28,059 nucleotides of DNA. Origin: an uncultured Lachnospiraceae bacterium. Its GTDB lineage: Bacteria; Bacillota; Clostridia; Lachnospirales; Lachnospiraceae. Position numbers and translations under genes: made by a program. Positions 8,171 through 16,017 of the stretch are shown here, piece by piece (the first letter of the stretch is position 1; every line of letters begins with the position of its first letter). The notes beneath the pieces were generated by a model. It did not search any database and was not told the origin of the DNA. It worked only from the letters and a program-made list of their open reading frames with translations. The stretch covers positions 1 through 28,059 of the forward strand of contig CAJJYZ010000033.1 of NCBI GenBank assembly GCA_905197485.1, given 5' to 3'.

Positions 8171-9172
8171 TTAGATATTTTCATCAGAAATTCCCAAATG
8201 ATGATACGCTTTTTCTGTGACAACTCTTCCTCTCGGGGTTCTCTGAATGAAGCCATTTTTCAGCAAATATGGCTCGTAGACATCTTCAATCGTACCGGAA
8301 TCCTCTCCGATAGAAGCAGCCATCGTCTCAAGTCCGACCGGCCCTCCCTGAAACTTCTGAATCATGGTGAGAAGAATATTCCGGTCGATGTGGTCCAGAC
8401 CATACTTATCGACTTCCAGTAAATCAAGCGCGTAATTTGCGACTTCCTCTGTAATAATTCCATCATATTTTACCTGTGCAAAATCCCGCACACGTTTTAA
8501 TAAGCGGTTGGCAAGTCTCGGCGTTCCCCGGGAACGTCTCGCCAGCTCCAATGCTCCCTTCTCATGAATCTCCACATCCAACACCTTGGCGGAACGCATA
8601 ATAATCGTGCAGAGTTCTTCTGCCGTATAGAATTCCAAATGTTGTACAACCCCAAACCGGTCCCGAAGCGGAGCACTTAGCATTCCGGCTCTTGTCGTCG
8701 CCCCGACGAGTGTAAATTTCGGCAGTTCCAGCCGGATGGAGCGAGCGCTTGAACCTTTTCCAATCATGATATCGATGGCAAAATCTTCCATCGCCGGATA
8801 GAGAATCTCTTCCACCTGTCGATTCAGCCTGTGAATCTCATCCACAAACAGCACGTCCCCTTCCTGAAGATTATTCAGAATCGCCGCCATCTCTCCCGGT
8901 TTTTCAATTGCCGGTCCAGAGGTAATCTTAATATGGACATCCATCTCATTCGCAATGATTCCTGCCAGCGTCGTCTTTCCAAGTCCCGGAGGCCCATAGA
9001 ACAAGACGTGGTCCAACGCTTCCTGCCGTTCTTTCGCCGCCTGAATATAGATTCGAAGCATCTCCTTTGCTTTTGCCTGTCCGATATAATCTTCCAGCAT
9101 CTGCGGGCGCAGATGATTCTCAATTTTCAAATCCTCTTCCAGACTCTCTGTTGTTATAATTCTCTTACCCAT
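8171..9172 (-). CDS. ruvB: Holliday junction branch migration helicase RuvB
   Basis: RuvB is the hexameric AAA+ motor that, with RuvA, drives branch migration at Holliday junctions during recombination and repair. The 333 residues have normal length. Walker A GPPGLGKTT is at 60-68, Walker B DVLFVDEIHRL at about 106-115, sensor-1 GATTRAG near 158, and the arginine-finger region LRDRFG follows. The C-terminal winged-helix domain ends with TPRGRVVT and a short tail. An AGAGG site precedes the ATG, and the gene is 14 bases from ruvA, an operon arrangement found in most bacteria. Confidence 0.98.
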   Translation of the reverse strand: MGKRIITTESLEEDLKIENHLRPQMLEDYIGQAKAKEMLRIYIQAAKERQEALDHVLFYGPPGLGKTTLAGIIANEMDVHIKITSGPAIEKPGEMAAILNNLQEGDVLFVDEIHRLNRQVEEILYPAMEDFAIDIMIGKGSSARSIRLELPKFTLVGATTRAGMLSAPLRDRFGVVQHLEFYTAEELCTIIMRSAKVLDVEIHEKGALELARRSRGTPRLANRLLKRVRDFAQVKYDGIITEEVANYALDLLEVDKYGLDHIDRNILLTMIQKFQGGPVGLETMAASIGEDSGTIEDVYEPYLLKNGFIQRTPRGRVVTEKAYHHLGISDENI

Positions 9173-9186
9173 TCTAAACCTCTATC

Positions 9187-9795
9187 TTAAAACATCATAT
9201 ACTTCAAAGCCTGCTTGAGTACGATTTCCACATCCATGTCCTCGGTAATCTCCACCTGCTTCACTGCCCGAAGCGACTCTGTACTTCCATACCCAAGCGC
9301 CGTCAATGCCTGCACCGCATCCGTCTGTACACCGGAGATTCCGCCTTGATAAGAAATCTCTTCCGCCGATTCCTGACCCTGAATCACATCGTCCATGCTC
9401 AATTTATCTTTCAGTTCGATAATCAGCTTCTCCGCCGTCTTTTTCCCGATACCAGGAGCTGCCGAAATCGCCTTGGCATCCCCCGCAAGAACTGCGAACC
9501 GTAAATCGTCCGGCGTCAGTTTTGACAGAATGCTAAGTCCTCCCTTAGGACCAATCCCGCTCACCCCGAGCACAAGTTTGAATATTTTCAAATCGTCCCT
9601 TGTCAAAAAGCCAAATAACTGCATGGCATCTTCCCGCACATTCAAATATGTGTGAAGTTTCACTTCGCTTCCGATAGATGGAAGCCTTCCCATAGACTGT
9701 CCCGGCATATAAATTCCGTATCCGACACCGCCCACATCGACGATGACTTTCTCCTCTTCAATTGCCGCCAATTCTCCTCTGATATATGAAATCAT
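9187..9795 (-). CDS. ruvA: Holliday junction DNA helicase subunit RuvA
   Basis: RuvA tetramers clamp Holliday junctions and load RuvB. The 202 residues contain the N-terminal OB-fold (1-63, MISYIRGELAAIEE and the GVGYGIYMP strand), two helix-hairpin-helix motifs (LGVSGIGPKGGLSIL near 77-91 and AAPGIGKKTAEKLI near 112-125), an acidic flexible linker, and the C-terminal RuvB-binding domain with ALTALGYG. GGAG lies 4-5 bases upstream of the ATG. It sits 13 bases after the Gx-type transporter gene and directly before ruvB. Confidence 0.98.
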   Translation of the reverse strand: MISYIRGELAAIEEEKVIVDVGGVGYGIYMPGQSMGRLPSIGSEVKLHTYLNVREDAMQLFGFLTRDDLKIFKLVLGVSGIGPKGGLSILSKLTPDDLRFAVLAGDAKAISAAPGIGKKTAEKLIIELKDKLSMDDVIQGQESAEEISYQGGISGVQTDAVQALTALGYGSTESLRAVKQVEITEDMDVEIVLKQALKYMMF

Positions 9796-9808
9796 ACGTT
9801 CTCCTTTT

Positions 9809-10300
9809 CTACCATCGTATTTTCCTCAACCTGCTTAACATCTCGTTCGCGAGAATTCCGATGACGATTCCGGTCAGAAGTCCTGAAATCATCAGAACCG
9901 GCACGTAATAAAACAGGTTCAGACTCTCTGTCACAAGCATTGCGACGAGAAGCTGTCCCACATTGTGAAAAACGCCTCCCGAAACGCTAACCCCAATCAC
10001 ACTAAAACGCTGCCCCTTCTTCAGGAGCGTCATTACAAGCAGGCTCAGGATTCCTCCAGCCAGACTATAGAGGATGCTGAACAGATTCCCGAACATAAAT
10101 CCTGCCAATATCACCCTTGTGACAGCCAGCAGAAAAGTCTGCTTCCACGACATTTTATACAGGGCTATCACGATAATCAGATTCGCCAGTCCCAGTTTCA
10201 CTCCGGGAATTCCGATATGAAAAGGAATCAAGGTGTCGATATAGCTGAACAACAACGCAAGCGCAGTAAACACACCAAAATGAACCGCTTCTTTCTTCAT
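9809..10300 (-). CDS. Gx transporter family protein (Hpre_diP_synt_I)
   Basis: This 163-residue integral membrane protein carries about five helices and matches the family once named heptaprenyl diphosphate synthase component I, now Gx transporter family; its small size and helix layout resemble ECF-type substrate-binding subunits. Visible family features are the start HFGVFTALALLFSYID, the IPGVKLGLANLI segment near 33-44, and GVFHNVGQLLVA near 110-121. It lies 11 bases after the NusG-domain-II gene. These two genes are often found next to rnf clusters and ApbE-type flavin transferases in Clostridia, so a role in quinone, isoprenoid or flavin supply has been suggested, but none is proven. Confidence 0.85.
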   Translation of the reverse strand: MKKEAVHFGVFTALALLFSYIDTLIPFHIGIPGVKLGLANLIIVIALYKMSWKQTFLLAVTRVILAGFMFGNLFSILYSLAGGILSLLVMTLLKKGQRFSVIGVSVSGGVFHNVGQLLVAMLVTESLNLFYYVPVLMISGLLTGIVIGILANEMLSRLRKIRW

Positions 10301-10311
10301 CTGATTCTCCT

Positions 10312-10668
10312 CTAATTTGCAACCGCATCATTCTCAGTCTGTTCTCCCGTCGTCACCGTCACAACAACCTGGTTCGGAAGACAGACAATACTTTCTCCGT
10401 TTTTGGAGATTGCCTTCTGTTCCACACAGAGCTTATCCGGACAATCCGCATCTATCATATCCGCTTTCCCATCCCGGATTTCTAACAGATTCGTGTTATG
10501 AATCTCTATCGTCTGGTCTTTATCAAGGCGATATTCTCCATATACTTTCCCGCCGACCGTCACTTCTACAACGGCGCCGTCACCACTCCATACACGTTGA
10601 AAGACAACCAATAAAATCACCGCAGCCAGTAATATTCCTGCAATCAGTACATAATCATTTTTCTTCAT
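10312..10668 (-). CDS. NusG domain II-containing protein
   Basis: The chosen start (10668) has AGAGG 7 bases upstream and gives 118 residues; the open frame runs further upstream but through the promoter and rnfB terminator, so it is not coding there. Residues 6-24 form a membrane anchor (YVLIAGILLAAVILLVVF). The rest is a NusG_II domain: VEVTVGGKVYGEYRL strands, then the family pattern DCPDKLCV with C76 and C81 and GESIVCLPN with C96. It is likely an anchored extracytoplasmic domain with no role in transcription despite the name. It is the first gene of a unit with the Gx protein and ruvAB. Function is unknown; the rnf neighbourhood is common for this family. Confidence 0.87.
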   Translation of the reverse strand: MKKNDYVLIAGILLAAVILLVVFQRVWSGDGAVVEVTVGGKVYGEYRLDKDQTIEIHNTNLLEIRDGKADMIDADCPDKLCVEQKAISKNGESIVCLPNQVVVTVTTGEQTENDAVAN

Positions 10669-10687
10669 AGTTTTACCTCTGTCGTTT

Positions 10688-10716
10688 ATTCTAGCACATC
10701 GTCCTTTAGAATGCAA
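10688..10716 (-). promoter_or_regulatory. Predicted extended -10 promoter of NusG-II/Gx/ruvAB
   Basis: On the minus strand TTGCAT (10716-10711) and TAGAAT (10693-10688) are 17 bases apart, with TGC directly before the -10. It lies between the rnfB terminator and the NusG-II start, so this unit can be expressed apart from rnf. Confidence 0.75.
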
Positions 10717-10732
10717 CCACACGTTCGATATC

Positions 10733-10770
10733 AAAAAAGGAGAATACCATCTTTTGATGATATCCCCCTT
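10733..10770 (-). terminator. Rho-independent terminator after rnfB
   Basis: On the minus strand AAGGGGGATATCATC pairs fully, with some G-T pairs, with GATGGTATTCTCCTT around an AAAA loop, giving a 15-bp stem followed by a T tract. It begins 11 bases after the rnfB stop and ends the rnf operon. Confidence 0.9.
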
Positions 10771-10781
10771 GATTTCTTCTA

Positions 10782-11576
10782 TTACATCGTAATAATTTTC
10801 TTCGGACATTTCAACGCGCATGCGCCGCAATCTGTACATTTTGTCAAATCAATCTTTGCCAGATTATCTTCGAAGATGATGGCGTCATTTCCACAGACTC
10901 TCTGACACATTTTACATCCGATACATCCGGTTGTACATGCAAATGTCACTTCTTTTCCTTTATCCTTGGAACTGCACTGTACCAAATGCTGCTGTGTATA
11001 CGGCACTAACTCGATTAATTTCTTCGGACACGCCGCCACACATTTTCCACAGGCTTTACATGCTTCTTTATCTACCACTGCCACGCCGTCCACGATATGG
11101 ATAGCGTCAAACGGACAAGCCTTCACACAGCTTCCGTAACCGAGACAGCCATAACTGCATGACTTCGGCCCTCCGTTTTGTACCATATTCACCATCGTAC
11201 AATCTTCGATTCCGGTATATTTATAGTTCTGGCTCGTCTTCTCGCATGTTCCTGCACATTTCACAAATGCAGTCATCCTTACAGAATCTCCGGCCTCTTT
11301 TCCCATAATCGCGCCGATTTTTTCTGCGACAGGAGCTCCTCCTACCGGACAACCTCCGATTTCAGCCTCTCCTTTTACGATTGCGGCTGCAAGACCGGAA
11401 CACCCTGCGTAGCCGCAGCCACCGCAGTTATTTCCCGGAAGTACGCCCATAATGGCTTCTTCCCTCTCATCTACTTCTGCCGCGAACTTCTTACCTGCGA
11501 TTCCAAGGAAAGCGCCGATGAATAATCCGGTACCGCCTACGATGCAGGCTGCAATTATCATTCCTGTTATACTCAT
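10782..11576 (-). CDS. rnfB: Rnf complex subunit RnfB
   Basis: RnfB is the entry point for ferredoxin electrons in Rnf. The 264 residues begin with a membrane anchor (about 3-28) and are rich in cysteine. C51, C54, C59 and C76 form the typical first cluster (NCGGCGYAGCSG). Further Cys at 107, 111, 126, 140, 144, 150 and 154 include an incomplete ferredoxin-like motif. Complete CxxCxxCxxxC sets are at 173-183, 218-228 and 247-257. This suggests at least four and perhaps five or more iron-sulfur clusters; the exact number cannot be read from sequence. AGGAGG lies 9 bases before the ATG. It is the last gene of the cluster. Confidence 0.97.
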   Translation of the reverse strand: MSITGMIIAACIVGGTGLFIGAFLGIAGKKFAAEVDEREEAIMGVLPGNNCGGCGYAGCSGLAAAIVKGEAEIGGCPVGGAPVAEKIGAIMGKEAGDSVRMTAFVKCAGTCEKTSQNYKYTGIEDCTMVNMVQNGGPKSCSYGCLGYGSCVKACPFDAIHIVDGVAVVDKEACKACGKCVAACPKKLIELVPYTQQHLVQCSSKDKGKEVTFACTTGCIGCKMCQRVCGNDAIIFEDNLAKIDLTKCTDCGACALKCPKKIITM

Positions 11577-11589
11577 ACTATCCTGCCTC

Positions 11590-12165
11590 CTAAATCAATC
11601 CTGAGAATCCAAAAAACGCAATGGCCATAAGCGCTGCAGAGATGAGCACGATTGGTGTTCCCCGGAAAGATTCCGGAACATCATTGTACTCTGTCTTTTC
11701 ACGAATCCCCGCCATAATCACAATCGCAATCGTAAATCCAATCGCGGTTGCCGCTCCGTTTACCACGCCTTGTAAAATGTTGTACTCTTTCTGCACGTTT
11801 GTAAGCGCTACGCCGAGCACTGCGCAGTTTGTTGTGATAAGCGGAAGATAGACGCCAAGGGCGTTGTATAACGGCGGCATCACTTTCTTCAGGAACATTT
11901 CTACAAACTGCACGAGAGCCGCAATAACAAGAATAAATACAATCGTCTGTAAATATTCAAAATGAAGCGGCGCCAATATGAACTTATAAATCAGTCCGGT
12001 TACAAAGGAGGAAATCGTAATAACGAACACGACCGCGCCGCCCATTCCGGCAGCCGTCTCTACCTTCTTCGACACTCCGAGGAACGGACAGATTCCTAAA
12101 AACTGGCTAAGCACTACGTTATTCACAAGGGCAGAGCCAACCGCAATGATTAATAATTCTTTCAT
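11590..12165 (-). CDS. rnfA: Rnf complex membrane subunit RnfA
   Basis: RnfA and RnfE are homologous six-helix membrane subunits in opposite orientations at the ion-pumping core. The 191 residues match RnfA in length. C26 in LGICPFLG and C114 in ITTNCAVLG are the conserved cysteines expected to share a [2Fe-2S] cluster with those of RnfE inside the membrane. Other family segments include VVLSQFLG near 17-24 and QGVVNGAATAIGFT. AGGAGG overlaps the rnfE stop region, so the two genes are probably translated in a coupled way. The gene lies 13 bases upstream of rnfB. Confidence 0.97.
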   Translation of the reverse strand: MKELLIIAVGSALVNNVVLSQFLGICPFLGVSKKVETAAGMGGAVVFVITISSFVTGLIYKFILAPLHFEYLQTIVFILVIAALVQFVEMFLKKVMPPLYNALGVYLPLITTNCAVLGVALTNVQKEYNILQGVVNGAATAIGFTIAIVIMAGIREKTEYNDVPESFRGTPIVLISAALMAIAFFGFSGLI

Positions 12166-12176
12166 CTTCGTCCCTC

Positions 12177-12875
12177 CTACTCTTCATTTCCTGTTGGAAA
12201 TACTTTTCCACTACATGCGGTATTTCCACAGCTTGCACAGCCTTCGCCACAGCCGGCCGGTTTCGTCTCTTTGCCTTTTTTCGCATGGTTTGCTTTCACT
12301 TTATTCTGCAATGCCACAAGGCCTGCCAGGACGAGGAACGCACCCGGTGCAAGGATGAAAATTGTGACCGGTTCATAGGAAGCCGGCATCACGCGGAAAC
12401 CAAAAATCTCTCCCGCACCGATGACTTCCCTCACAATTCCGATGGAAGTAAGACCGACTGTGAATCCAAGTCCCATTCCGATTCCGTCAAAGATGGACGG
12501 AAGCACCGGATTCTTGGACGCATAACTTTCCGCTCTTCCTAAGATGATACAGTTTACAACGATAAGCGGAATATATAATCCGAGCGAATCGTATAAGCTT
12601 GGAAGGAATCCTTCCAGTAAAAACTGCACAATCGTTACGAAGGAAGCAACGACTACGATAAACGCCGGCATTCTGACGGAATCCGGTATGATTTTACGAA
12701 GCATGGAAATCAGCATATTGGACATTACAAGTACTACAGTTGTTGTAAGTCCCATTCCCACACCGTTCATCGCCGATGTTGTAACAGCCAGTGTCGGACA
12801 CATACCAAGCATGAGCACAAACGTAGGATTTTCTTTTACGAGACCGTTAAACAGTCTTTCTGTACATTTATTCAT
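12177..12875 (-). CDS. rnfE: Rnf complex membrane subunit RnfE
   Basis: This is the second antiparallel membrane subunit. The start at 12875 is chosen because AGGAGG lies 8 bases upstream; a GTG at 12881 is only 2 bases from that site. The protein then has 232 residues and its start overlaps the rnfG stop by 8 bases. Conserved C26 (LGMCPTLAVT) and C109 (IVVNCIILGR) match the RnfA pair. After the last helix (about 172-190) there is a soluble tail with four cysteines at 209, 213, 216 and 221, flanked by K and G. That tail is not part of the membrane core and might bind metal or a cluster, which is inference. Confidence 0.96.
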   Translation of the reverse strand: MNKCTERLFNGLVKENPTFVLMLGMCPTLAVTTSAMNGVGMGLTTTVVLVMSNMLISMLRKIIPDSVRMPAFIVVVASFVTIVQFLLEGFLPSLYDSLGLYIPLIVVNCIILGRAESYASKNPVLPSIFDGIGMGLGFTVGLTSIGIVREVIGAGEIFGFRVMPASYEPVTIFILAPGAFLVLAGLVALQNKVKANHAKKGKETKPAGCGEGCASCGNTACSGKVFPTGNEE

Positions 12876-13473
12876 TGCCACTGCCTCCTAACACATTCTG
12901 ATAATATGCAAGTCCGGCATTCACCGCACTTGTCACCGCTCTGGAAGTAATCGTCGCGCCGCTTAATGCGTCGATATTCCCGGACGGATTGTCTTTTTTC
13001 ACTTCAAATTTCTCTGCCTTGACGTTGCTGAACTGGTTTTTGAATGCAGGTTCCGTCGCATTCATACCAAGCCCTGCCGTCTCGCTGATGGAAAGAATCT
13101 CGATTCCGGCAACGGTTCCGTCTTCCAGAATCCCAACTGAAATTTCAATCTCTCCGCCATAGCCTTCTTTGGATGCTGTCGTAACCGCATAGCCTACAGG
13201 CTCTCCGTTTTCATCCATTGCCAAAGCCGCTTCTTTTACATAACAGCCGGATACACCCGCTTCTTTCAGCGCCTTTTCCGCTTTTTTCTCATCCGGCTCT
13301 TCTGTCTGGAATTGCTTTGCCCCCGGAAGAACCTTCTGATACGCCTCCTGCTTCGCCTTCTCCTGAGAAGCCGCGATTGGATTCTTCGTCACTTCATATA
13401 CGAGTCCAAGAAGCATACCGGAAACCAATGTAATCGCCGTCAAAATCGCGGCATTTTTCACAATCTTATTCAT
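12868..13473 (-). CDS. rnfG: Rnf complex FMN-binding subunit RnfG
   Basis: RnfG carries a covalently bound FMN on the outer side of the membrane. The 201 residues start with one membrane helix (about 7-27) and continue with an FMN-binding domain. The flavinylation motif SGATIT is at 171-176, with T176 the expected attachment threonine by the S/T-G-A-T-x-T rule. The ETAGLG segment near 131-136 is a typical family feature. The start shares one base with the rnfD stop (TAATG). The attachment enzyme ApbE is not in this window. Confidence 0.96.
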   Translation of the reverse strand: MNKIVKNAAILTAITLVSGMLLGLVYEVTKNPIAASQEKAKQEAYQKVLPGAKQFQTEEPDEKKAEKALKEAGVSGCYVKEAALAMDENGEPVGYAVTTASKEGYGGEIEISVGILEDGTVAGIEILSISETAGLGMNATEPAFKNQFSNVKAEKFEVKKDNPSGNIDALSGATITSRAVTSAVNAGLAYYQNVLGGSGNE

Positions 13474-14405
13474 TACCGTTCGCCTCCTTTACCAAATGGT
13501 TTTGGAAGAGTTACTTTCTCGATAAGCGGCACAAGAAGGTTGCTGATGATAATCGCATAGGAAACACCTTCTGCAGAGCCGCCGAAGAGACGGAATAATC
13601 CGGTCAAAATACCAAGACACATACCATAGACTATCTGTCCGCGCTTTGTAATCGGCGAAGTCACATAATCTGTTGCCATGAACCATGCGCCGAGCATCAA
13701 CCCGCCGCCGCCAAGATGTGCAATGATATAATCGGTATCGAGTCCATGTCCTCCGAACACGATAATAAAAATTACAAATGTCACGAGGTACGTTCCCGGA
13801 ATCCGAAGGTCAATGACTCCCATCAGAATCAGGAAAACCGCCCCGATAATGATAGCAATCATGGATGTCTCACCGATAGTTCCGGCGATATTTCCAACGA
13901 GCATATCCCATGTATTCACGCTCTCCCCTGCTTTCAAAGCGGCGAGCGGAGTCGGGCTTACGACCGCATCATTGTATACAAAGGTTGTCATTCTTCCGGT
14001 AAAAGATATGAGAAGGAAACATCTCGCCGCAAGAGCCGGGTTCATGAAATTCTGTCCCAATCCTCCAAATAACTGCTTTACAATCAAAATTGCGAAGACA
14101 CTTCCAAGTACACACATCCACCAAGGAGTAGTCGGCGGTAAATTCAGGGCAAGCAACAGTCCTGTTACCGCGGCGCTGAAATCACCGATTGTCACTTTTC
14201 TCCCCATCAGTTTCTCATATACATATTCTGTCAATACCGCGGAAGCAGTTGTCACCGCCACTACAACAAGGGCATGCATTCCAAAGTTGTAAATTCCGAA
14301 TCCTGTTGCAGGAAGCAAAGCAATCAGTACGTACAGCATGATATTGCTTGTTGTCGCTTTGGAACGAATATGCGGGGAAGATGATATATTATAGTTCTCG
14401 TTCAC
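13473..14405 (-). CDS. rnfD: Rnf complex membrane subunit RnfD
   Basis: RnfD is a multi-helix membrane subunit that holds covalent FMN and takes part in ion transport. I place the start at GTG 14405 because GAGGTGA, a near-perfect ribosome binding site, lies just upstream with good spacing; GTG at 14414 is the alternative with a 4-base spacing from AAGGA. This gives 310 residues with about nine or ten helices. The SPTPLAAL segment near 150-157 holds the likely FMN threonine (T152). Other family features are NFMNPALAARCFLL near 119-132 and the C-terminal ATDYVTSPITKRG loop. Confidence 0.94.
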   Translation of the reverse strand: MNENYNISSSPHIRSKATTSNIMLYVLIALLPATGFGIYNFGMHALVVVAVTTASAVLTEYVYEKLMGRKVTIGDFSAAVTGLLLALNLPPTTPWWMCVLGSVFAILIVKQLFGGLGQNFMNPALAARCFLLISFTGRMTTFVYNDAVVSPTPLAALKAGESVNTWDMLVGNIAGTIGETSMIAIIIGAVFLILMGVIDLRIPGTYLVTFVIFIIVFGGHGLDTDYIIAHLGGGGLMLGAWFMATDYVTSPITKRGQIVYGMCLGILTGLFRLFGGSAEGVSYAIIISNLLVPLIEKVTLPKPFGKGGER

Positions 14406-14422
14406 TTTTGTCACCTCATCCT

Positions 14423-15739
14423 TTATTTTTTTCTATGTGATAATGCAATCTTTCGCATTGCACCAATCGACTGTTTTAACTGTCGTTTTGCCGGACATAC
14501 ATAGCTGCAGGAACCGCACTCTACACATTCCAGCCCTTCCATCTTCTTGAATCTCTCTTCCTCATGATGTTCCGCCAGGTCCGCAAGTCTGGATGGAATC
14601 AGACGGCTCGGACAGACTTCCACGCAGCGTCCGCAGTTGATGCATGCGGAAGGCTCATAGGCAGATACTTCGTCTTTCGTGAATCCAAGAATGGAGGACG
14701 AAGTCTTCGTCACCGGCACATCGGTTGTGAACATGGCAAATCCCATCATCGGCCCTCCGGAGATTAACTTCTCAGGCTCTGTCTTGAATCCGCCTGCCGC
14801 TTCTATCAATTCTGCCTGGTTCATTCCGAAAAATGCTTTAAAGTTTCCCGGTTCAGAAATCGCATCTCCGCTGACAGTCACGATTCTCTCAAGAACCGGT
14901 CTTCCTTCCACGACCGCTGTGTGAATCGCAATCAACGTCTCCACGTTATCTACGATACATCCCGCGTCTGCCGGAAGCATGGAGGAATTGATAGCCCGTT
15001 GTGTTGTCGCATAGATAAGCTGACGCTCTGCCCCTTGAGGATATTTTGTCTTCAGGACTTTTACTCCCATGCGTTCTTCCTGGCTTGTCAGCTTCTGAAG
15101 CTTCTCGATACAATCCGGTTTATTATCTTCCACCGCAAAGATTCCTCTTGCATGTTCAAACAAAGAAAGCACCACGCGCATTCCGCTGACCAATTCTTCT
15201 GTATTCTCAAGCATCCGTCGGTAATCTGCCGTAATATACGGTTCACATTCCGCACAGTTTGCGATGATGTAATCAATCTTCTCCGGCTCCTTCGGCGAGA
15301 GTTTTACATGCGTCGGGAATCCCGCGCCACCCATTCCGACAATGCCGGCATCGCTGATTTTTTTCTTAATCTCATCTTTGCTCAATTCGTTCAGAGGCTT
15401 TGCGTCTTCACGCTCCGCTTTCTCATATAATCCGTCGTTCTCAATTACAATGGACAGCACCTTTGAGCCTGTCGGGTTGAAACGCATCTCAATCCCTTTC
15501 ACCGTTCCTGATACAGACGAATAAATCGGAGCGGACACGAACCCTCCTGCCTCTGCAATCTTCTGTCCTCGTAATACGCGGTCACCTTGATTCACAATCG
15601 CACTTGCCGGAGATCCGATATGCTGTGAAAGAGGAAACACCAATTCTTCTCCCGGCAAAATCGATTGAATCGGTTTGTCTTTAGAAAGTTTTTTCCCGTC
15701 ATCCGGATGAATTCCGCCTTTAAATGTTAGAAGTCCCAT
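14423..15739 (-). CDS. rnfC: Rnf complex NADH-side subunit RnfC
   Basis: RnfC is the peripheral subunit that exchanges electrons with NAD. The 438 residues open with the RnfC N-terminal region (TFKGGIHPDDGKKLS), followed by the barrel-sandwich region. The nucleotide/FMN-binding GMGGAGFPTHVKL stretch is at about 135-147, a SLBB region follows, and two 4Fe-4S ferredoxin motifs lie near the end (CINCGRCVEVCP around 366-377 and CVECGSCSYVCP around 404-415). It is first in the order C-D-G-E-A-B, the usual clostridial rnf order. GGGAG lies 5 bases before the ATG. A likely promoter lies at 15808-15836. Confidence 0.97.
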   Translation of the reverse strand: MGLLTFKGGIHPDDGKKLSKDKPIQSILPGEELVFPLSQHIGSPASAIVNQGDRVLRGQKIAEAGGFVSAPIYSSVSGTVKGIEMRFNPTGSKVLSIVIENDGLYEKAEREDAKPLNELSKDEIKKKISDAGIVGMGGAGFPTHVKLSPKEPEKIDYIIANCAECEPYITADYRRMLENTEELVSGMRVVLSLFEHARGIFAVEDNKPDCIEKLQKLTSQEERMGVKVLKTKYPQGAERQLIYATTQRAINSSMLPADAGCIVDNVETLIAIHTAVVEGRPVLERIVTVSGDAISEPGNFKAFFGMNQAELIEAAGGFKTEPEKLISGGPMMGFAMFTTDVPVTKTSSSILGFTKDEVSAYEPSACINCGRCVEVCPSRLIPSRLADLAEHHEEERFKKMEGLECVECGSCSYVCPAKRQLKQSIGAMRKIALSHRKK

Positions 15740-15807
15740 TCTTCTCTCCCTTTCTTATATTTATTTATATTTTCTATATATTGTTCTTATAGATTTCCTT
15801 TTCATAT

Positions 15808-15836
15808 ATCATACTAGAATTCGTTCTACTTTTCTA
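15808..15836 (-). promoter_or_regulatory. Possible promoter of the rnf operon
   Basis: The best match on the minus strand is TAGAAA (15836-15831) with TATGAT (15813-15808) and a 17-base spacer, giving a leader of about 60 bases before rnfC. The -35 is poor and the region is very AT-rich, so another start site further up is possible. Confidence 0.4.
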
Positions 15837-15977
15837 CAAAACATGCGTAATTTTTTGTATCTTTTGAAAAACATCTTGACGTTTTTTTAACATATTTTTT
15901 ACAATTTTTCACAATAAAATAACGCCATCGCTCGTACTCCTCCTGTATAGCCAATCCCCAAAAACTTCGCAAAGCAT

Positions 15978-16006
15978 AAAAAAATAGAGGCTAAAAGCCT
16001 CTATTT
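15978..16006 (-). terminator. Rho-independent terminator after the S1-domain gene
   Basis: On the minus strand AAATAGAGGCT pairs perfectly with AGCCTCTATTT around a 3-base loop, with a T tract after the stem. It lies 12 bases after the stop of the S1-domain gene. It separates the rpiR-to-S1 unit from the rnf operon. Confidence 0.93.
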
Positions 16007-16017
16007 CTAAGTATTTC

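Noticed and set aside
10669..10839. In-frame extension of the NusG-II protein upstream to 10839
   Set aside because: It would run through the promoter, the rnfB terminator and part of rnfB; the ATG at 10668 has a good ribosome binding site and starts the membrane anchor.
15864..15910. Plus-strand TTGACG followed by TACAAT-like sequence between rnfC and the S1-domain gene
   Set aside because: The spacing is about 18-19 bases in a T-rich stretch and there is no plus-strand gene downstream; both flanking genes are on the minus strand.
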